In this document: piece after piece, positions 21,181-27,576 of the stretch | Layout: each line of letters starts with the position of its first letter | Numbering within the stretch: position 1 is the stretch's first letter | Source of the DNA: Conidiobolus incongruus B7586 | Taxonomy: Eukaryota > Entomophthoromycota > Entomophthoromycetes > Entomophthorales > Conidiobolaceae | Assembly (NCBI GenBank): GCA_000697335.1 | Contig: JNEM01015045.1 | Span: 1-27,576 of the forward strand | Length of the DNA: 27,576 bases | Direction: 5' to 3' | Notes under the pieces: model-generated | The model's input: the letters and a program-made list of their open reading frames with translations, nothing else | What the model was told of the DNA's origin: nothing | Databases searched by the model: none | Translations under genes and position numbers: made by a program

Positions 21181-22172
21181 ATTATTTATTTATTTATTAT
21201 TTTGTAATTAACTTACTACCAAAAATTATTAAAAAATAAATTTTTTTAATTAATAAAATAATTTGATATAATTTAATATAATTTAAAATTTAATAAATCT
21301 GATAATTTTATTATTAATATTAAATGAAATTTTTTTTCCATTATTTAATATTTAATATCAATATGTATAATTTGTTAAACATTTTTTTATTTACATTTTC
21401 TATATCAATAATCTCTTTAGTTTTTCTCATTGAAATGTGAGTTCATAAATTTATCTAATCTATAAAATTCATTTTTTTCACCTAAATATTAAGTACAAGC
21501 AAGGTGAATATATTAATTGAGAAATAGTATTAAATTCAAAAAGAAAAATATTAAAATACAGATTTAATATAGATTTATTAATTTAGTGAACGTTAAAATT
21601 ATTTCATACTGCCTAACAATTATTGAATAGTGGTAAATTACGGTGTAATGAAATTTTGTAAAATATTGTTATGATTAATAAAATTCATTTGAACATATAA
21701 TAGTTGATTTCATTTGCTATTGAATATATATCTGATTATAAAATATTACATTGAACCCATAGTACAACCTATAACATTTGTTATATTAAGATATAGTTAT
21801 CACTATGGCAATACTTTAGTCAACAATCTTATATTGATTTGTTGATGAAATTATAACTGTAATGTCAAAATAGTCGATTTATACCGAAATTTTATGATTT
21901 CATTATAACTAAAATTTAGGATCCATTTAATTGGTTTTAGTAAAATTTATAATTCTATTTAATTTGGTATTTTAATATTTATATTTACATAAATAGCTTT
22001 AAGTTATATTATAGAATAGATATAAAGAAGATTAAAAATTAAATTAATTAATAATATTCTAATATTCAAACTAATAATCATTTAAATAAATTTAAATTAT
22101 TTTATATAATTTATTATTTAAAATAAACTATCCTTATTATAAAATTAATATATTTCTTAAAAAAATTTAATA
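21181..22172. other. A+T-rich spacer up to mariner copy C
   Basis: It holds the 3' flank of the 19978 gene with an AATAAA at 21235-21240, which may serve polyadenylation. Beyond that I see only A+T-rich DNA with no protein-like frame up to the TA at 22171-22172. Confidence 0.55.
21235..21240 (+). terminator. candidate polyadenylation signal of the 19978 gene
   Basis: AATAAA lies 55 bases past the stop codon. The position is plausible, but such hexamers are common here. Confidence 0.25.
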
Positions 22173-23488
22173 TTACCTTAAATTTGAAATAATGGGAAAT
22201 TTTTTAATTTCTGATTTTTCAAATATATTATTAGTTTGAAATAAATAAATATATATAAAGTTAATAGAAATTTATATATTTTTAATATATATATATATAT
22301 ATATAATAATTTTTTTGATTAAAAAATTAACTTTTTAAAATTAGTTATTTAATTTAATTATGCTTAAACTAAATAGTGATCATTAAAAGTTTTTTATTTT
22401 ATTATTAGTAAAACTTAACTATAAGCTTTTTAAAATTATTTAAAATTTATAAGCAGCTTTTAATAATAAAATATTATTTAAATTAATAATTTATTGCTAG
22501 GTAAATTACTTTAAAGCTAAAAAAGAAACTATCTAAAATCTATTAAAATATAAAAAACTAACTTCAACTATTACTCTTTTAATTATTAATAAAGTGAAAA
22601 AATATATTGAAAAACACCTTTTTATTTTAGCAAAAGAATTATCTAAGTATTTTAATATTAATTTTATAAGTATTTTATAAATATTAAAGTTTAAACTTAA
22701 ATTAATAAATAAAAATATAAAATAGGTATCTTATAATTTAACTAAAGCTTAAAAAAAGCTAGAGTAGTTATTATTAAATAAAACTTATTAAAATATTACT
22801 AGAAGCTTAAATTTTTACAATAAATAATTATAATTAATGAATCTTAAATCTCTATATATAATTTTTTTTAAAAACATAAATTAAAATATTAGATTAAGTT
22901 AAATTAACCTCCTCTACAAATTCCTTTAAATAAATATTTTGTTAATAAGTAAATATTAATTATTATAATAGATTATAATAGTATATGCTATTTTTATTTA
23001 GTTTATAAAGGAAAATTAATTAATAATAAACTTTATATTGTTTTTTTTAAATAAAAGTATTATTAATTAGTTTTCTCAATATAATTTAAGAAAACTAATT
23101 ATTTTACATAATAATACTAAAATATATAAATCTAAAGCTGTAAAAAACTTTCTAATTAAAAATAACTGGAAAAAACTACTATATCTAGTATAATCTTTAG
23201 ATTATAACCTATGTGATTATAATTGCTTTAGGTAATTAAAAAACTAACTTATAGGAAAGAAATTTTTTATAAGAAAATTTAATTAGTTTGTGAAATATCA
23301 AATTTCAGTCTTTAATAAAAAGAACTATTTTTTAGGTATTAGATCTTTGCTAAAAATATAGGAAAAAGTTATTAATAATAAAATAAACTATTAAATTTAT
23401 ATTATATATTTATTTTTATATACCATATATTAAAATATTTATTTATTTTAAATCATAAAAAATTCCCATTATTAAAAATACAGAGTAA
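22173..23488 (+). mobile_element. full-length mariner (DD34D) element, copy C
   Basis: The element is 1316 bp, collinear with copy B and very similar to it along its whole length. The left end begins TTACCTTAAATTTG, the right end closes with AATACAGAGTAA, and TA flanks both sides (22171-22172 and 23489-23490). Most differences from copy B are C/T or G/A exchanges. Copies B and C are direct repeats about 12 kb apart that bracket the third GT15 relic and the intact 19978 gene, so recombination between them could delete or duplicate that segment. Confidence 0.9.
22310..23395 (+). pseudogene. dead mariner transposase in copy C
   Basis: This shows the same blocks as copy B, on the plus strand: the helix-turn-helix region (VKKYIEKHLFILAKELSKYF) and YSLDYNLCDYNCFR. 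The latter keeps the third catalytic Asp (GAT at 23215-23217) in the mariner-type S/C-DY context that is Asn in copy B. The second catalytic Asp, present in copy B, is Asn here (AAT). Numerous stops make the copy inactive. Confidence 0.8.
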
Positions 23489-24049
23489 TATTATTTAATA
23501 CCTGATTATTCATCTTTAAATAAGAATATCAATTATTTAAATTTTAAATATCAAATAATCATTATATTAGTTAAATAATTTAAAATAACTAATAGAACTA
23601 ATATCAGCACTTTATTAATAGTATATTACTAATAAGTCTGATTGATATATTTATTTCAATTAACTTGATGATATCCAAATATTAATTGAATATAAACTTC
23701 TAGTTTGGTAAACTTTTTAAGTTGGTTATTATTGAAAATAGATTGAAATTATCTATTTAAAAATTTAGAATAATGCTAAAGAAATTAGTTTTTTTATATT
23801 ATAATATAGAAATTTACTAATAGTATAATTATTTTTTATTATTAATAATTCAATAATTTAATGTGTTTATAATAAAAATAATATATTTTTAGATATTATT
23901 TCAATAATCTAGATGAATTAATTAAATTTAAACTTATTTTATTTTTAAAATTATCACATATAACTTTGAATTTATTATTAAAATTACATAATTTAAAAAT
24001 ATTTTAAATTATTATTATAATTTTATTTATAAAATCAGAGTTGAAAAAG

Positions 24050-24072
24050 TAATAATAATAATAATAATAAAT
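24050..24072. repeat. (AAT)n microsatellite
   Basis: About seven uninterrupted AAT units. Confidence 0.8.
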
Positions 24073-24339
24073 ATTATTCAAATATTAAAATTTGATTATT
24101 ACTTAATCAGATCAATTATACACTAAAGGTAAAAATAAGTAACTAAGATATCAAACTAATACTTAAATATTATAGCAATATCTTAAGTGAATTGAAATTA
24201 TCAAATAATCTTAAATTAAGATTAATTATAAAACTTTTCTATTAATAACATTAGAAAAATATTAATAATTATAATTATTTTGTAAAAATTTTATTAAATT
24301 AATAATTCATATTTTCAAATTATTAGTACTTTGTAATTG

Positions 24340-24660
24340 CCTAGAAAGTAATCCACCCGACTAACTTCATCTTACAACCTTTTTACCTTATGGTGATATA
24401 ACCATGGAATACGCGTCACACCGCTTAACTCATTTTTCTGAAGACCTAATACATTTCTTTACATCATTTACGACTAACGAATGGTTTATAAAAGAACCAT
24501 TGTCTTGATACATTTTGATCATCACATTCGTTCTTCTGTAAAGCTCATTCAACTTGAAAAATTAATTTGATTCAAACTACAACAAATCACACGCAAGTCG
24601 CTCCCTTGCCTATTTATCACGCTCTATTCACAATCAGTAGAATCAAAATTTGATTCTATT
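24340..24660. other. G+C-richer, strand-skewed island of unknown nature
   Basis: This is the sharpest composition change in the spacers: abundant C on the plus strand, CG dinucleotides (ACGCGT at 24411-24416) and few A/T runs. The minus strand has several short protein-like stretches, including GVTRIPWLYHHKVKRL and DEVSRVDYFLGNYKVLI. The SRVDYFL string recalls the SRIDY motif at the end of LINE endonuclease domains, which would make this a LINE shard, but the likeness is short. The plus strand has a 34-codon frame at 24404-24508 starting in a good context (accATGg), probably chance. Two inverted repeats lie within it: AATGGTT/AACCATT around a TATAAAA at 24480-24501, and a near-perfect palindrome at 24638-24658. 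A structured RNA gene is an alternative. Confidence 0.3.
24638..24658. repeat. 21-base palindrome (10-bp arms)
   Basis: TAGAATCAAA and TTTGATTCTA flank a single central A. It lies at the right edge of the G+C-richer island and could be a hairpin or a dyad binding site. Confidence 0.45.
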
Positions 24661-25178
24661 AGTAATATTGGCATGAATAGGATTAGAGTTCTTAAACTTA
24701 TAAAAATTATTTTTTTAATTAAATTTGATCTGTTTTTTTGATTATATTTTTAAATCAATATATTAAATGAATTATTAATAATATATATTATAATTAATTA
24801 TATAAAATAAATAAAAAAAACTTTTTTTTAAATAGATTATTATTAAAACAAATTTTTTTTACCTAAAAAAATTAAATTTAAAATCATTATCAAATAGGAA
24901 TTGTTAAATTGAAATAAAAAAAATAATCGTGTTAAATTCTTATAACTTAAGAGTAAATATTTTCCGTATTTAGTAAATAACTAATACAAAATCATTTTAT
25001 ACATACCACTGATGTTTCCAAATATAGTAAACCAATTGCAGACATAAAACTTAAATATTAGAAAAAGAATCTTTGTGTTTTAATTTATTGAATATTATTT
25101 TAAAAATTATAATCTGAAACTAATTTTAATTATTGTAATTGTGTTTCCTTAGTTAACATTCGATTGATTTCTATATGA

Positions 25179-26090
25179 TTAATGGTGAAGGCCTGAACTA
25201 TGATTTGGATCACAATGGCAATTATTCTTAATGCGATGTTCGTCAATTGGACAACGAGAGATCGTATTCTGCAGATAGCCAATATCATCAAAGAATTCAA
25301 ATTGACTTTTGGGTAAAAACAAGATCAGATAAATCAGATGTATTGAAGCATTGTCCTATCGATTGCAAAAGGAACCACTATCTCTGTCTAAAAAATTGAA
25401 AAGTTTAGATATCCTTGAGACCTACAAACATCAAAGGATCTAATTTCAAAACTTTTCCAAAGTGGCACAATTCGTAATTTTTCTTTTGGTTATTGTGTAC
25501 TAAATCTATCGCCTTGTATTTTGGGAGTTTATATGTCTAATTGTTTTATTTAATATAATCCTTAACAGTATGCCACATAATTTACAAAGTATCTGGCAAT
25601 TCTCTGAAACTGATCGTGTAATTGTATTTTTTTGTTATAGTGAAAGTATTTAAAGGAATTATAGTTGATATCATAGAGAATGCGTACCTCGTATTCAACT
25701 CTATAGTAGTGGTCAATTGATCCAGTAATGGATTTCTGAAGAAAAATCCGGACTCGAAGCGACTTATATGACAATAGGATTCGGAATTACCATAAGTACA
25801 GGTTGCTTTTTTTAACTCTCTCTCGCCTTGTTAATGTCAATCAAAATGGAATACTTAAATACTCTTTGGGAATGTGACCAAACTGAACCTCATCCTTTAT
25901 CAGCAGTCATATCCTCTCTTCAAATTAATAAGTGAAAATGTTATAGTTGAGGAAGAAATAGGATAAATGATGATTTCGGCTAAATTTAAATTCGAATAAT
26001 TTAATAATATCTCGCCATTGGCTCAGTTCTTAGTTATGAACTGGGGCTACAAAAACGGCATTTATATATGCAGAGAGTTATTTATTAATA
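25179..26090 (-). pseudogene. decayed, divergent GT15 mannosyltransferase copy
   Basis: On the minus strand GT15 blocks run in order from about 26075 to 25179, in several frames. They are NAVFVAPVHN (former AAYVVLVRN), FFLNYN, KDEVQFGHIPKEYLSI, TYGNSESYCHISRFESG, HYYRVEYEVRILYDINYNSF (former YYWRVEPDVHF-CDINYDPF), FEIRSFDVCRSQGYLNF, LFLPKSQFEFFDDIGYLQNT and the tail RCPIDEHRIKNNCHCDPN. It ends at a TAA at 25179-25181. Stops and shifts occur throughout. The EPD motif reads EYE. The CPIDEH tail differs from all other copies here, so this is a separate branch of the family rather than a copy of its neighbour. A further possible N-terminal part extends to about 26230 but is not clear. Confidence 0.82.
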
Positions 26091-26230
26091 GAACTATCTG
26101 AAACATGTATAATAGTCTTACTTCTAGCTAGTTCTTTTATCCATTCAATTTTTATTGTTTATCAGGTTCGTTCCAAATTGCTTTTGGATATTTAACTCGA
26201 AGGGCAACAAAGGGAATGGCAAAATTGAGA

Positions 26231-27059
26231 AAATAATATGGTATCATATTCTTAATCCTTTGTTACCATTATAACTATTTATATTTTACTATATATTGAC
26301 TAGGTTATAAATTGTAAAATTATTGATTTATAATTTAAAATAAATTTATCCATTAATATGAGCAATTTATATAAGTTGATATTTAATATAACTACTATTC
26401 ATAATTATATTTTAATGAAAATATTATTGGTATGATAAATATTGATTTAATACTGGTCAATAATGTAAAACTATATTAAAAAATTTGCCAAAAAGTCATT
26501 ATACTGGTCAGAATGAAATTTATATAAATAATGTATAATTAGAGATATTATAATTATTATTATTATATTTTTTATTAAAGCATTTAATAAGTGAATAATA
26601 ATTTTCACATGTTTAAATATATATTTTAAAATATAGATTTCAAAATCACAATCCGAAATAGATTTTTACTTTACTATTAATAAAACAATTTTATTACTCT
26701 CATTTTACTATATTTTTAACTATTATCAAATTATTATAATATTTTCAAATTTTTTAATTTATTCCTTATATAAAAAATTAATATTAAAGTAATTTTAATA
26801 GAGAGTTACAGTCATGATCTATTTATATTATAATATAACAACTCTAGATTATTCTATTCCATTTCTATTTTTTAATATTTTATTAATTATCTTGATTTAA
26901 TTTGGATAAAATTTAATTATATAGTATGAAATAAATCATTAAATAATGAATTTTTAAGTATCATTAATAATATCCAAACTTTTGAAAGAATTTAAAGGAG
27001 TCTGATAGATTGGTCAATGATGAAACAATTAACTAAAATAGCTAATATTAATTTAATCT
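26231..27059. other. A+T-rich spacer up to mariner copy D
   Basis: Plain A+T-rich sequence. I see no protein-like frame, no clear repeat ends and no RNA gene. Confidence 0.55.
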
Positions 27060-27061
27060 TA

Positions 27062-27576
27062 TTATTTTATAATTTAAATAATAGGATTTTTTTGTAATTA
27101 AAAATAAATAAATAGTTTAATATAAAATATATAAAAATAATAATATAATATAAATTTATTAGTCTTTTTTAATATTTATAACTTTTTACTAAATTTTTAA
27201 TAAACTTCTAATATCTAAAAGAGTTTCTTTAATAAAGACTAAGATTTAATATTTTATAAATTAATTAAATTCTTTTGCAAAAATTTTCTTTCTGATAAAT
27301 TGATTTTTTAATTACCAAAAGTAATTATAATCATATAATTAATAATTTAAAGAATATATTAAATATAATAGTCATTTCTAATTTTTTTAATTAGGAAATT
27401 TTTTATAATTTTAGAAATATATTTTATAATTAATATATAAAATAATAATTTTATTTAAATTATATTAAAAACATCAATTAAAAATAATTATATATAAAAA
27501 ATAATATATAATTTATTATTAATGGATTTTCTTTTGAGGATTAAATAAGAATAATATATTCTATTATAGTTTATTA
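27062..27576 (-). mobile_element. mariner element, copy D, right end outside window
   Basis: This is collinear with the start of copy A and with the complement of the 3' part of copies B and C. The terminal repeat begins at 27062 after a TA at 27060-27061 and matches the right end of copy B base for base in length but with many C/G-to-T/A changes (TTATTTTATAATTT against TTACTCTGTATTTT). It is more eroded than B or C, so it is the oldest or most mutated copy. Roughly 800 bases of it should lie beyond the window. Confidence 0.8.

Larger units (their letters stand above)
23491..25178. other. spacer with a G+C-richer island
   Basis: 23491-24330 is plain A+T-rich DNA with an (AAT)n run at 24050-24072. 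24340-24660 is a distinct island listed separately. 24670-25178 returns to A+T-rich DNA with long A and T runs and no protein-like frame. Confidence 0.55.

Noticed and set aside
24404-24508. 34-codon plus-strand frame starting in accATGg
   Set aside because: Short, no homology recognised, and the frame continues upstream of the ATG; likely chance in the G+C-richer island.
1-27576. Mitochondrial or plastid DNA because of the high A+T content
   Set aside because: GT15 enzymes are nuclear-encoded, mariner elements insert in nuclear DNA, and no organelle genes, tRNAs or rRNAs are seen.

Overview
The window looks like a stretch of nuclear DNA from a fungus with an extremely A+T-rich genome (spacers look more than 80% A+T by eye). 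The only well-preserved genes encode fungal glycosyltransferase family 15 (GT15; Kre2/Mnt1/Ktr) alpha-1,2-mannosyltransferases, which are Golgi enzymes that extend O- and N-linked mannose chains. The genes are intronless and use the standard code. A low gene density, mariner-type transposons and GT15 paralogs would fit an early-diverging, A+T-rich lineage (for example an Entomophthoromycotina-like fungus), but the lineage is a guess.

Layout. A mariner copy on the minus strand enters from the left edge (1-1190). After it comes a spacer with the remains of a membrane-protein gene on the minus strand (about 1229-2200). An intact but active-site-divergent GT15 gene follows at 3589-4764. A second GT15 locus at 7434-8592 is broken by two frameshifts. 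A full-length mariner copy lies at 10123-11434 (+). A heavily decayed GT15 copy lies at 12750-13710 (-). A long A+T desert (13.7-19.9 kb) holds a few short, less A+T-rich islands. The best GT15 gene, with all family motifs, is at 19978-21180 (+). A second full-length mariner copy lies at 22173-23488 (+), then an unusual G+C-richer island at about 24340-24660, a fifth GT15 locus (decayed, minus strand, 25179 to about 26090), and a fourth mariner copy starting at 27062 on the minus strand and running off the window.

Interpretation. This is a birth-and-death cluster. At least five copies of one mannosyltransferase gene were scattered on both strands and lie at different stages of decay, interleaved with four copies of one mariner (DD34D) family. 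The mariner copies differ largely by C-to-T and G-to-A changes. The two most similar GT15 loci (7434 and 19978) share a TATA box and an AGCCTTA element at matching distances from the ATG. The 3589 gene is open from end to end but has lost the EPD motif of the family (it reads APN), so it may be a pseudoenzyme or have a changed function. No tRNA, rRNA, CRISPR array or operon was seen.
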